Assembly (NCBI GenBank): GCA_023427575.1
Contig: JAEZAY010000132.1
Coordinates: 1 to 8,876, forward strand
DNA length: 8,876 bases
Direction: 5' to 3'
Origin: Bacteroidota bacterium
Lineage (GTDB): Bacteria; Bacteroidota; Bacteroidia; Chitinophagales; Chitinophagaceae
A model generated the notes under the pieces. That model was not told the DNA's origin. It searched no databases and saw only the letters and a program-made list of their open reading frames with translations. Made by a program: the position numbers and the translations under genes. Below are positions 1-6,352 of the stretch, piece by piece (positions within the stretch are counted from its first letter, which is position 1; every line of letters starts with the position of its first letter).

Positions 1-891
1 CATGGATTTCCCATGTTCCATTCCTAAAATGCCTTTAAAGCCTTTCGAATGGATATGCTTGAATACATTCCGATAATTTATCTCGCCGGTAGTTGGTTCC
101 TTTCGTCCGGGATTATCGCCTATCTGAAAGTATGCTATTTCATCCCAGGCCTCATCAATATAGGGGATGATATTTCCTACCTGGATCTGCGCATGATATA
201 TATCGTAAAGAATTTTACAGGAAGGACTGTTTACGGCCTTACACACCAGGTATCCCTGCGGCACATCGGTCAAAAACAGATTCGGATGATCTCTGAAATT
301 CAGTGGTTCCAGAACAATTACCAGGTTATGCTTTTCAATTATTTCGCAGGCACGTTTTAATGTGTCCACCACGTTGGCGAATTGAAAATAGGGATTAATA
401 TTATTGGTTAACACTCCGGGCACTACGGTCATCCAGGTAGCATTGCAGCGTTTGGCAACTTCAATGGATTCGCGGATCTCTTTCAGGAATGTATCTTTCT
501 TCTCCTGGTCTCTGCCGGTAATGGTCGGTTTGCTCCAGTCAATATTATGTGCAACAAAAACGCCCATACGCATTCCAAGTTTGGCAAGTGTTTCGCCAAT
601 CAGAGCCTGTTCCTTAACATCGCGGCCGCGCATTCCATTGTCTTCAATCGACCGAAACCCTTTATCATGGGCAAATTTGATCTGGTCAACAAACTGATTG
701 CCCGCATGATTGCTGAACATACCGGCATGAAAGGCATAGTCAAGATTAAAAGGTTTATCAGCAGTCATTTCATTCAATTGATCCACTGACTGGTTCCCGG
801 GATTGCCGGAAGCGGCCATTCCGGTGCTGGTTGCTGAAATAACGGATGCGCCCGCGAGTAATGACTGCTGCATAAATTTCCTTCTTTGCAT
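1..891 (-). CDS. Tat-exported hydroxypyruvate isomerase-like TIM-barrel protein (3' end cut by window edge)
   Basis: Read on the minus strand, an uninterrupted frame runs from ATG at 891 to base 1 (297 residues, no stop reached). The N-terminus carries a twin-arginine motif (QRRKFMQ, residues 2-8), then a hydrophobic stretch ending near ATSTGMAAS, so Tat export to the periplasm is likely. The body resembles the xylose isomerase-like TIM barrels (AP_endonuc_2 fold), and specifically the hydroxypyruvate isomerase branch. Visible hallmarks are E195 in VLEPLN, D230 in DIYHAQ, Q256 in QIGDNPGR, the GEINY segment at 269-273, and E292 in GMEH. E195, D230, Q256 and E292 match the expected metal/substrate-binding set. 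Compared with about 258 residues for the cytoplasmic enzymes plus a roughly 40-residue leader, only the last 20 or so residues should be missing. The gene diverges from the SUMF1-like/oxidoreductase pair. The family is well supported. The substrate is not known and the name does not establish hydroxypyruvate as substrate; other sugar or keto-sugar isomerase/epimerase roles fit equally. Confidence 0.9.
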   Translation of the reverse strand, partial: MQRRKFMQQSLLAGASVISATSTGMAASGNPGNQSVDQLNEMTADKPFNLDYAFHAGMFSNHAGNQFVDQIKFAHDKGFRSIEDNGMRGRDVKEQALIGETLAKLGMRMGVFVAHNIDWSKPTITGRDQEKKDTFLKEIRESIEVAKRCNATWMTVVPGVLTNNINPYFQFANVVDTLKRACEIIEKHNLVIVLEPLNFRDHPNLFLTDVPQGYLVCKAVNSPSCKILYDIYHAQIQVGNIIPYIDEAWDEIAYFQIGDNPGRKEPTTGEINYRNVFKHIHSKGFKGILGMEHGKSM

Positions 892-1057
892 AGCTCTGGT
901 TGGGATTTTACTGGTTTTTATGTGATTGCTAATCAGTGAAATTTGAAACACTCATCAAACTTCTTACAAAAAGCTGGTCACTGAAAAATTTTTAACAATT
1001 TAGCCCATAATAAAATAAAATCTAAATCAATTCCCGGCAATCTGATAATTCTTTAAC

Positions 1058-2041
1058 TTGAGGCCCTTGAAAAAAAAGCATTGCGTGAGAAGAATTGGCA
1101 TCCTGACCGGATTATTGTCGGTGGTTTTAATAGCATTTGGACAAAATAAACCGGCAAATTTTGAAGCTTATCAGCAAACTGTACCCGGATCACAGATTAA
1201 GTTTAAAATGGTACCCGTACCGGGTGGCGACTTTACAATGGGAACCCCGGCATCCGAGAAAGGTAGATCAGCGGAAGAAGGTCCGCAGCGAAAAGTAGGT
1301 ATTTCCCCTTTCTGGATGGGCGCAACCGAAGTTACTCATGATGAGTTTCTGATCTTTTTTAATGATGAAAGCTTTGTGCGCAATTCGAAGGTGGATGCCG
1401 TAACCCGGCCTACCACGCAGTACATAGATCTGAGCTGGGGAATGGGTAAAGCGGGAGGATTCCCTTTTAACAGCATGTCGCAATTAACGGCGATGATGTA
1501 CTGCAAATGGCTTTATAAAAAAACGGGAATATTTTACAGGCTGCCTACAGAGGCTGAATGGGAATATGCCTGCCGGGCCGGAACAAAGACCCCTTATTAT
1601 TTTGGCTCTGATCCGAAAATGCTCGACGCCCATGCATGGCATGCCGGCAACAGCGATGGAAAATATCATAAGGTGGCCCAGAAAAAGCCCAATGCCTGGG
1701 GCCTGTACGATATGCTTGGAAATGTAGCTGAATGGACCCTCGATCAATATGATGCAAAATATCTTGCCAATCTAAAAGATGGTGTAAAGGATCCGATGAC
1801 AGAACCGAAATCCAAATATCCCAAAACGCTGAAAGGGGGTGGATATACTGAATCGGCATCACAGCTGCGCTCGGGGGCAAGGTTCGCTTCAGATCCTTCC
1901 TGGAACAAACGCGATCCCCAGATTCCTAAAAGCAAGTGGTGGCTCACCGATGCGGCTGCCGTCGGATTTCGGATAGTGAGGCCTTTGCAGCAGCCCAGCC
2001 CGGAAGAAGCAGAAAAGTTTTATCAGAAATACATGAAATAA
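1058..2041 (+). CDS. Exported SUMF1/FGE-fold protein lacking the FGE cysteines; TTG start
   Basis: This frame has no usable ATG: a stop lies at 1046-1048 and the first in-frame ATG (1208, residue 51) is already inside the domain. Translation must therefore begin at TTG 1058, TTG 1067 (a GAGG at 1060-1063 sits close before it) or GTG 1085. All three give a basic N-terminus and a hydrophobic signal segment (about residues 13-28, ending AFGQ), so export by Sec is likely. From residue 50 the SUMF1/FGE fold is clear: MVPVPGGDFTMG (51-62), RLPTEAEWEYA (161-171), WGLYDMLGNVAEWT (214-227), LKGGG (258-262) and VGFRIVRP (302-309). Where true formylglycine-generating enzymes have their two catalytic, copper-binding cysteines, this protein reads ASQLRSGAR (267-275) with no cysteine. 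Sulfatase activation is therefore unlikely; a binding or structural role, as in other secreted SUMF1-like proteins of Bacteroidetes, fits better. It is the first gene of a unit with the oxidoreductase 29 bases downstream. Fold is secure, function unknown. Confidence 0.9.
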   Translation: MRPLKKKHCVRRIGILTGLLSVVLIAFGQNKPANFEAYQQTVPGSQIKFKMVPVPGGDFTMGTPASEKGRSAEEGPQRKVGISPFWMGATEVTHDEFLIFFNDESFVRNSKVDAVTRPTTQYIDLSWGMGKAGGFPFNSMSQLTAMMYCKWLYKKTGIFYRLPTEAEWEYACRAGTKTPYYFGSDPKMLDAHAWHAGNSDGKYHKVAQKKPNAWGLYDMLGNVAEWTLDQYDAKYLANLKDGVKDPMTEPKSKYPKTLKGGGYTESASQLRSGARFASDPSWNKRDPQIPKSKWWLTDAAAVGFRIVRPLQQPSPEEAEKFYQKYMK

Positions 2042-2070
2042 TATCATATTTAACTCCAAAAAACACAGAT

Positions 2071-3402
2071 ATGAATCACAAATCCAGTCGCCGCGATTTT
2101 GTTAAGCAATCTTCGCTGCTTGCAGGAGGTCTTCTGACAGCTCCTGTTTTTGCCGGGGCCAATTATTTTTCAGGATCGGCCGATGTAATAAAGGTAGCGT
2201 TGATCGGTTGTGGGGGAAGAGGAACCGGGGCGGCCATGCAGGCCCTTCTGTCGAAACAAAACGTGAAGCTGGTAGCCATGGCCGATGCTTTTAAAGATCG
2301 CCTGGATGATTGTTATGAAACCCTGACTTCCGATGATATGGCTGAAAATACCGGTGGTGCCGGAAGTTTAAAAAGCCGGATCGATGTACCGGAAGAACGC
2401 CGTTTTGTTGGATTTGATGGATATAAAAAAGCCATTCCGCTTGCCGATGTGGTGCTTTTATGCACTCCTCCCGGATTTCGTCCCATTCATTTTGAAGAAG
2501 CGGTGAAACACGGCAAACATGTATTTATGGAAAAGCCGGTTGCCGTAGATCCTGCGGGAGTAAAAAAAGTGCTGGATGCTGCTGCCATTGCAAAACAGAA
2601 AAAGCTTAACGTGGTAGTTGGGCTTCAAAGACATTATCAGAACTCATACCGGGAACTGTATAAAAGAAAAGACCAGATCGGAGATATCACCTCCGCGCAG
2701 GCCTGGTGGAACAATGATGGCGTTTGGGTAAAGCCCAGAACGGCAGGACAAACTGAAATGGAATACCAAATGCGTAACTGGTATTATTTTGTTTGGCTTT
2801 GCGGCGATCATATCCTGGAACAACATATCCATAATATAGATGTGGTGAACTGGTTCAAGAACGGATATCCGGTGAAAGCGCAGGGCATGGGGGGAAGAGA
2901 AGTGCGAAAAGGAAAGGACCATGGTGAAATCTTCGACCACCATTTTGTTGAATTTCATTATGCCGATGGTTCCATATTAAACAGTCAGTGCCGGCATATT
3001 CCGGGTACGATGGCAAAAGTGGATGAGCTGATCATCGGAACCAGGGGCAAAATTGCCTGCGGCGCCGCCAACATCACCGATCATAAAGGAAAGCTGCTTT
3101 ATCAATTCGATCGAAAGACAGAAAACAATCCGTACCAGACCGAACACGATGAACTCTTTGCGGCTATAGCTAAGGGTGAGTATAAATTCTCGGATGCTGA
3201 AAACGGTGCCAACAGTACCATGACGGCAATCCTCGGACGAATGGCAACTTATAGCGGCCAGATTATCGAATGGGACAAAGCACTGAATTCAGGACTTAAT
3301 CTTCAGCCGAAATCATACGACTGGAATGCACTGCCTCCGAATGTTCCCAACTCGGATGGCCTGTATTCGATTGCCAAACCAGGAGTTACAAAATACGTTT
3401 AG
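2071..3402 (+). CDS. Tat-exported Gfo/Idh/MocA-family oxidoreductase
   Basis: The protein has 443 residues from ATG 2071. An in-frame extension upstream overlaps the preceding gene and is rejected, because the twin-arginine signal begins right at this ATG: SRRDFVK (residues 6-12) matches the Tat consensus closely, followed by LLAGGLLTAPVFA. The Rossmann nucleotide-binding loop follows as VALIGCGGRGTGA (42-54), then the EKP motif at 154-156 and the second-domain signature GDHILEQHIHNIDVVNW (245-261). The histidines and aspartate of that signature are typical of the catalytic region in family members acting on sugars. The C-terminus (DGLYSIAKPGVTKYV) is typical of the exported Bacteroidetes/Planctomycetes subgroup. 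Such enzymes oxidise or reduce sugar hydroxyl/keto groups with bound NAD(P), and Tat export fits a protein that folds with its cofactor first. It lies 29 bases after the SUMF1-like gene and is divergent from the TIM-barrel gene, which suggests a shared sugar-redox role. The substrate cannot be read from the sequence. Confidence 0.95.
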   Translation: MNHKSSRRDFVKQSSLLAGGLLTAPVFAGANYFSGSADVIKVALIGCGGRGTGAAMQALLSKQNVKLVAMADAFKDRLDDCYETLTSDDMAENTGGAGSLKSRIDVPEERRFVGFDGYKKAIPLADVVLLCTPPGFRPIHFEEAVKHGKHVFMEKPVAVDPAGVKKVLDAAAIAKQKKLNVVVGLQRHYQNSYRELYKRKDQIGDITSAQAWWNNDGVWVKPRTAGQTEMEYQMRNWYYFVWLCGDHILEQHIHNIDVVNWFKNGYPVKAQGMGGREVRKGKDHGEIFDHHFVEFHYADGSILNSQCRHIPGTMAKVDELIIGTRGKIACGAANITDHKGKLLYQFDRKTENNPYQTEHDELFAAIAKGEYKFSDAENGANSTMTAILGRMATYSGQIIEWDKALNSGLNLQPKSYDWNALPPNVPNSDGLYSIAKPGVTKYV

Positions 3403-3432
3403 TCGTACTGCCATTACCAACATCAGTATGCG

Positions 3433-3470
3433 AAAAAGACTTCCAGGCTCCGGTCTGGAAGTTTTTTTTT
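3433..3470 (+). terminator. Rho-independent terminator after the oxidoreductase gene
   Basis: A 10-bp stem (ACTTCCAGGC 3439-3448, loop TCCG 3449-3452, GTCTGGAAGT 3453-3462, one G-T pair) is followed at once by a run of T to 3470. Five A at 3433-3437 before the stem can extend it by pairing with the T-run. It lies 36 bases after the stop codon at 3402 and closes the SUMF1-like/oxidoreductase unit. Confidence 0.9.
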
Positions 3471-3569
3471 GCCCGGGGCTGCTTTTTGCTAACAGGCTTC
3501 AGTGGCGGCTTTCGGGAGAATTTTCAGCAGGGATGAGCCGACCGGAATCCGGATTTTTTGGTCTGCTGC

Positions 3570-3600
3570 TTGCATTTTCCAAAACTTGATTTTACATTTG
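3570..3600 (+). promoter_or_regulatory. Candidate Bacteroidetes-type promoter for the T9SS protein gene
   Basis: TTG at 3570-3572, a 20-base spacer, then TACATTTG at 3593-3600, an exact match to the TAnnTTTG -7 element known for Bacteroidetes primary sigma factors, with TTG at the expected -33 distance. It is placed after the terminator and upstream of the gene at 3819. Transcription would start near 3607. This is a motif match only; no start site is known. Confidence 0.5.
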
Positions 3601-3640
3601 AGCTCTCTTCAATCCTCTGACAATCCGTACCGCAGCTTAC
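3574..3640 (+). repeat. Imperfect direct repeat, copy 1
   Basis: The copy opens with a 26-base block at 3574-3599, 22 of 26 identical to 3649-3674, including ATTTTCCAAAAC. It then contains TCCTCTGA (3613-3620) and ends with CCGCAGCTTAC (3630-3640). The same three blocks occur in the same order in copy 2. The candidate -7 element lies at the end of the 26-base block here. Confidence 0.6.
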
Positions 3641-3648
3641 CTGCACCA

Positions 3649-3784
3649 ATTTTCCAAAACCTGATTTAGCATTAAAAGCTTACATATAGCGATCTGATTG
3701 GATTCTGTTTAACCAGGGCTGATCGGATACTTTGCAAACTATTCCCTTCCTCTGAAAGATCGGCGGTAAAAACCCGCAGCTTAC
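3649..3784 (+). repeat. Imperfect direct repeat, copy 2
   Basis: The same three blocks appear in the same order: the 26-base block at 3649-3674, TCCTCTGA at 3748-3755 and CCGCAGCTTAC at 3774-3784. About 70 extra bases separate the first two blocks compared with copy 1. The sequence matching the copy 1 promoter has decayed (AGCATTAA at 3668-3675), so this copy probably lacks promoter activity. The pseudo-palindrome TTTTCCAAAA lies at 3575-3584 and 3650-3659, exactly 75 bases apart. Confidence 0.6.
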
Positions 3785-3818
3785 GTAATCTCTATTGTAC
3801 ACTCTGAAACCTACAAAA

Positions 3819-5252
3819 ATGAAAAGGAAATTTAATTATTTCTTGGGATCAGTGCTATTGGCTGCACTCTCTCTTACAGGTTCTGCACAAACAGCCGAAA
3901 ATTTCAACTCCCGATCCGGTTATACTTTAAATCAAATTCAGCAATACCTCGAATCGGCCTGTTGGTCATTCAATGGTTTTTCAATTAGCAGTACAAACTG
4001 GAATCCGGCCATTGAAGGCGATGGAGCGCTGGTACTAAACTCCAATACCGGCAATGTTGGAAAAATGTACAGCCCTGTACTGGATATTCCGGGGCAGGTA
4101 AGTCTTTCATTCAAATACCGGGTCAAGACGACGGGATCGGCCCGAAAATATTTTAGAATTTACATTACCGATTCTTATAACACGCTACTTAAACGCCTGG
4201 ATAGCGTGGAGTTGACAAATATTAATACAGAAACAATCCATACATATAGTCAGACTTTTAAAAATCTTGGTTCAGGCTCGTATAAAATATTTATCAGCTA
4301 TACCGATCTCAATCCTTCAGCTATTACTGCCATCGATGCATTAACTATTTCAGCTACCAAAACCTATGAACAGGGCTGTAATCTGGCTCCTGTTGCGCAG
4401 GATGATCTTGTAAATGGAAACAGCGATCGTACGGCTTCCGATTATATCTGTGGAAATGATGGCGACCCTGATGGTGAAATTTTCTGGCCTTATATCGTAA
4501 CGAACTCGAAAGACGGGAATGTGGAAATCTCCGACGACGGAAGTTTTGTATTCACGCCCAACTCCGGATTTTCGGGCAACTCTACCAGCTTTACTTACCG
4601 GATCTGTGATGAAGGAAGCAACCCGCTTTGTTCGAACGAGGCCACCGTTACTATCAACTTCCCAACTGTTGCCATGCTGCCCGTTAGCCTGGTTGATTTT
4701 ACCGGAACCTATCTTGGCAATGGTGAGGTTAGATTATCATGGGTAACCAATTTTGAATCAAAAAGCGATCGCTTCGATATAGAAAGAAGCAGTGATGGCG
4801 TGAAATGGGTAAAGGTTGGAACGAAAAAAGCGGCCGGCAATTCGGCTATCCGCCTTCAGTACAATTTCATTGATGATGCAGGTAAAAACAGGGCCAACAA
4901 ACAGGATCTTTATTACCGGCTTAAACAGGTAGATCTGGACGGAAAAGTAGCAACCGGAAGAATTTTAATTGTTCGGGTTTACAATACAAGAGCGGTTCGC
5001 GCGGTAAGCGTAACTCCAAACCCGGCGAAAAATGATATAGCCCTCAGCCTGGAATTACAGCAAGCCGCTTTTGTTACCATTAAGATTGTAAACAGCAATG
5101 GCACCGAAGTGCATCGGAAATCGCTGAAAGCAATTGAAGGTTTAAACAAGGTACTGGTAGAAGGTTCATCGGGATTAAAGCCAGGATTTTATATACTGGA
5201 AGTAATTATCAACAGCAGGGAACGTATGACCGTCAAGTTGATTAAAGAGTAA
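3819..5252 (+). CDS. Modular secreted surface protein with C-terminal type IX secretion sorting domain
   Basis: The protein has 477 residues from ATG 3819. The TTG 24 bases upstream is rejected because the signal peptide (MKRKFNYF, hydrophobic core, cleavage near GSAQT) starts at this ATG. Residues about 25-185 form a beta-rich region resembling a jelly-roll/carbohydrate-binding or MAM-like domain (for example VLDIPGQVSLSFKYRV); this assignment is weak. Residues about 188-283 (from NLAPVAQDD, through SDDGSFVFTPNSGFSG) match the cadherin-like/Big repeats seen in tandem in adhesins; here there is one. Residues about 288-390 (LPVSLVDFTG to LYYRLKQVDLDG) are the FN3-like module that commonly precedes a sorting domain in this phylum. 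Residues about 396-477 are the T9SS type A sorting domain, with PNP at 400-402 and a KPGFYILEV-like strand near the end. The protein should cross the outer membrane through T9SS and be surface-attached or released. No catalytic domain is visible, so an adhesive or binding role is inferred. It is transcribed alone, with a terminator on each side. Confidence 0.9.
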   Translation: MKRKFNYFLGSVLLAALSLTGSAQTAENFNSRSGYTLNQIQQYLESACWSFNGFSISSTNWNPAIEGDGALVLNSNTGNVGKMYSPVLDIPGQVSLSFKYRVKTTGSARKYFRIYITDSYNTLLKRLDSVELTNINTETIHTYSQTFKNLGSGSYKIFISYTDLNPSAITAIDALTISATKTYEQGCNLAPVAQDDLVNGNSDRTASDYICGNDGDPDGEIFWPYIVTNSKDGNVEISDDGSFVFTPNSGFSGNSTSFTYRICDEGSNPLCSNEATVTINFPTVAMLPVSLVDFTGTYLGNGEVRLSWVTNFESKSDRFDIERSSDGVKWVKVGTKKAAGNSAIRLQYNFIDDAGKNRANKQDLYYRLKQVDLDGKVATGRILIVRVYNTRAVRAVSVTPNPAKNDIALSLELQQAAFVTIKIVNSNGTEVHRKSLKAIEGLNKVLVEGSSGLKPGFYILEVIINSRERMTVKLIKE

Positions 5253-5280
5253 TTTTTGTAAGGTTAACAGAGGTAACCAC

Positions 5281-5311
5281 GTCCCCCGGATCTCCGGGGG
5301 ACTCTTTTTTT
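5281..5311 (+). terminator. Strong rho-independent terminator after the T9SS protein gene
   Basis: GTCCCCCGG (5281-5289) pairs perfectly with CCGGGGGAC (5294-5302) around a short ATCT loop, and is followed by an eight-T run (5304-5311). It lies 28 bases after the stop codon at 5252. The converging regulator gene ends inside the T-run (its TAA occupies 5312-5310). Read from the other strand there is no T-run after the hairpin, so it should terminate mainly plus-strand transcripts. Confidence 0.93.
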
Positions 5312-5603
5312 ATCCTTTCAGCGGCAGATAGGATTGCAGGTTTTTTACATATTGTTCAAAAGCCCTGATTCCGGCTTCCGTTATTTTGCAGATTGTCTGC
5401 GGGTAATTATCCTTGAATTGTTTGGTTACTTCAATATATCCCGCGTCTTTCAGTTTATTTATCTGCACGCTCAGATTACCCGCTGTCGCATTCGTTTTTT
5501 CCTTCAAAAAAGTAAACTCAGCCTCTTTAACGCTTATCAACAGCGAAATAATGGCCAGTCTTAACTGCGAATGTAATATGGGATCCAGGTCTTTAAAATC
5601 CAT
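5310..5603 (-). CDS. Small winged-helix transcriptional regulator (HTH_34 type)
   Basis: The protein has 97 residues from ATG 5603; a GTG directly before it (5606) would add one residue. It is a single winged-helix DNA-binding domain. LDPILHSQLRLAIISLL (residues about 6-22) is helix 1, NATAGNLSVQINKLKDAGYI (about 38-57) is the helix-turn-helix with the recognition helix, and the wing and last strand end in KITEAGIRAFEQYV. The GNLS...L..AGYI...F....P.T...T..G..AF pattern is characteristic of the HTH_34 group, MarR/ArsR-like proteins in which the whole protein is the domain and which normally act as dimers. No ligand or metal-binding domain is present, so any signal must act through the domain itself or a partner. 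It is the last gene of a five-gene run, 66 bases after the membrane-protein gene, and may regulate that run. Its targets are unknown. Confidence 0.9.
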   Translation of the reverse strand: MDFKDLDPILHSQLRLAIISLLISVKEAEFTFLKEKTNATAGNLSVQINKLKDAGYIEVTKQFKDNYPQTICKITEAGIRAFEQYVKNLQSYLPLKG

Positions 5604-5614
5604 CACCGGTAATT

Positions 5615-5644
5615 CAACTATACTACTACCATTTTAAAAAACAA
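5615..5644 (-). promoter_or_regulatory. Possible internal promoter upstream of the regulator gene
   Basis: On the minus strand TTG (plus positions 5642-5644) is followed by a 19-base spacer and TATAGTTG (5622 down to 5615), one mismatch from TAnnTTTG. The start codon at 5603 is only about 11 bases beyond the -7 element, so a transcript would have almost no leader. If real, the regulator could be made independently of the operon. This is a motif match only. Confidence 0.3.
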
Positions 5645-5669
5645 CGATTATCCGCTGATTAAAATCCTC

Positions 5670-6293
5670 TTAAACAATACCCCGGCTCTTGCGAATTTCT
5701 TCGCGGCGAATCAGATGGCCGGGAATGATATAACTGAACAATAATGCTGCCGCGCCGAATAGGGCCTGGTATCTGAATTCAAACCATACCGAAACAATGG
5801 CAAGCACCCAACTGATGATACCACCAATTATAAAGGGCCTGAACTGCAGGATCCGGCCGGAAACAAATGATCCCAGTCCATATAATAACATATAAAATGG
5901 ATAGCAGTTATGCCATCCGATTTTAAAAAACAACATACTTATTATAAAAAAAGAAACTCCCACTGCGGTCCACAACACGATCATATATTCATGAATATAA
6001 GTGAGCACTTTAGTGCGCCTTGAATCGCGACGCGCAAACCAGATCGTAAATATGACACATGGAATGGTAATTAACCATACGATGTAATGATGTGGATATT
6101 TAAATACAGTACTGAGCAAATACTGGCCAATACTGGCAAGCATCGCGCACCATCCCCACACCAAAAAGTAAGGACTCTGGTCCGAGATCTCCTTTCTCGT
6201 TTTTTGAATCATATTCTCAATGAGCCGCAGGCTTTCCGCTGCTGAAAGTTGAGACATCGGCAAGTTTTTTTTTGATTGTTTCCAATTGCGCAT
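5670..6293 (-). CDS. Multi-span inner-membrane protein of unknown function
   Basis: The protein has up to 207 residues. The ATG at 6293 is the first, but ATG 6257 (residue 13, MSQLSAAESLRLIENMIQ) is an equally plausible start, since the conserved-looking helix begins there. After a soluble, helical N-terminus of about 40 residues there are six probable membrane segments, at about 42-63, 69-87, 103-123, 130-149, 153-171 and 176-195. The protein ends in a basic tail (RREEIRKSR). A charged loop (RRDSRRTK, 88-95) separates segments 2 and 3, which suggests a cytoplasmic loop and, with an even number of spans, cytoplasmic N- and C-termini. No transporter, kinase or protease motif is visible. It lies between the exported helical-repeat protein (59 bases upstream) and the winged-helix regulator (66 bases downstream), so a sensing or anti-regulator role is conceivable, but that is conjecture from position only. 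Confidence 0.85.
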   Translation of the reverse strand: MRNWKQSKKNLPMSQLSAAESLRLIENMIQKTRKEISDQSPYFLVWGWCAMLASIGQYLLSTVFKYPHHYIVWLITIPCVIFTIWFARRDSRRTKVLTYIHEYMIVLWTAVGVSFFIISMLFFKIGWHNCYPFYMLLYGLGSFVSGRILQFRPFIIGGIISWVLAIVSVWFEFRYQALFGAAALLFSYIIPGHLIRREEIRKSRGIV

Positions 6294-6352
6294 GTATAAT
6301 TTACAATGGCAATAATTGGATTAAAATGGCAAAGACCGGCCCTAATCCAGGA

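Larger units (their letters stand above)
3471..3818. other. Noncoding leader region between the terminator and the T9SS protein gene
   Basis: These 348 bases carry no convincing gene: short open frames here have no family resemblance and no good start. The region holds a candidate promoter (3570-3600), an imperfect duplication (3574-3640 against 3649-3784), and small inverted repeats: CGGCT 3506-3510 with AGCCG 3536-3540, and CCGG-AAT-CCGG at 3542-3552 followed by six T. The inverted repeats are too weak to call an RNA element. If the candidate promoter is used, the transcript would have a leader of roughly 210 bases. Confidence 0.6.

Noticed and set aside
49..789. Plus-strand open frames at 49-360, 404-697 and 547-789
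   Set aside because: They lie opposite the TIM-barrel gene, whose minus-strand frame has clear family motifs throughout; the plus-strand products resemble nothing.
892..1057. Promoters for the divergent pair in the AT-rich intergenic region
   Set aside because: The best plus-strand candidate, GAAATTTG at 938-945, has one mismatch to TAnnTTTG and no TTG at the right distance; no CAAAnnTA is present for the minus strand.
1058..2041. Annotation as a sulfatase-activating formylglycine-generating enzyme
   Set aside because: The fold matches, but the two catalytic cysteines are absent and no sulfatase is nearby.
3326..3589. Plus-strand 87-residue open frame overlapping the end of the oxidoreductase gene
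   Set aside because: It runs through the terminator hairpin and into noncoding DNA, with no family resemblance and no independent start signal.
6318..6348. Inverted repeat GGATTA/TAATCC between the membrane-protein and helical-repeat genes
   Set aside because: Only 6 bp with a 19-base loop and no T-run; too weak to call a terminator or operator.
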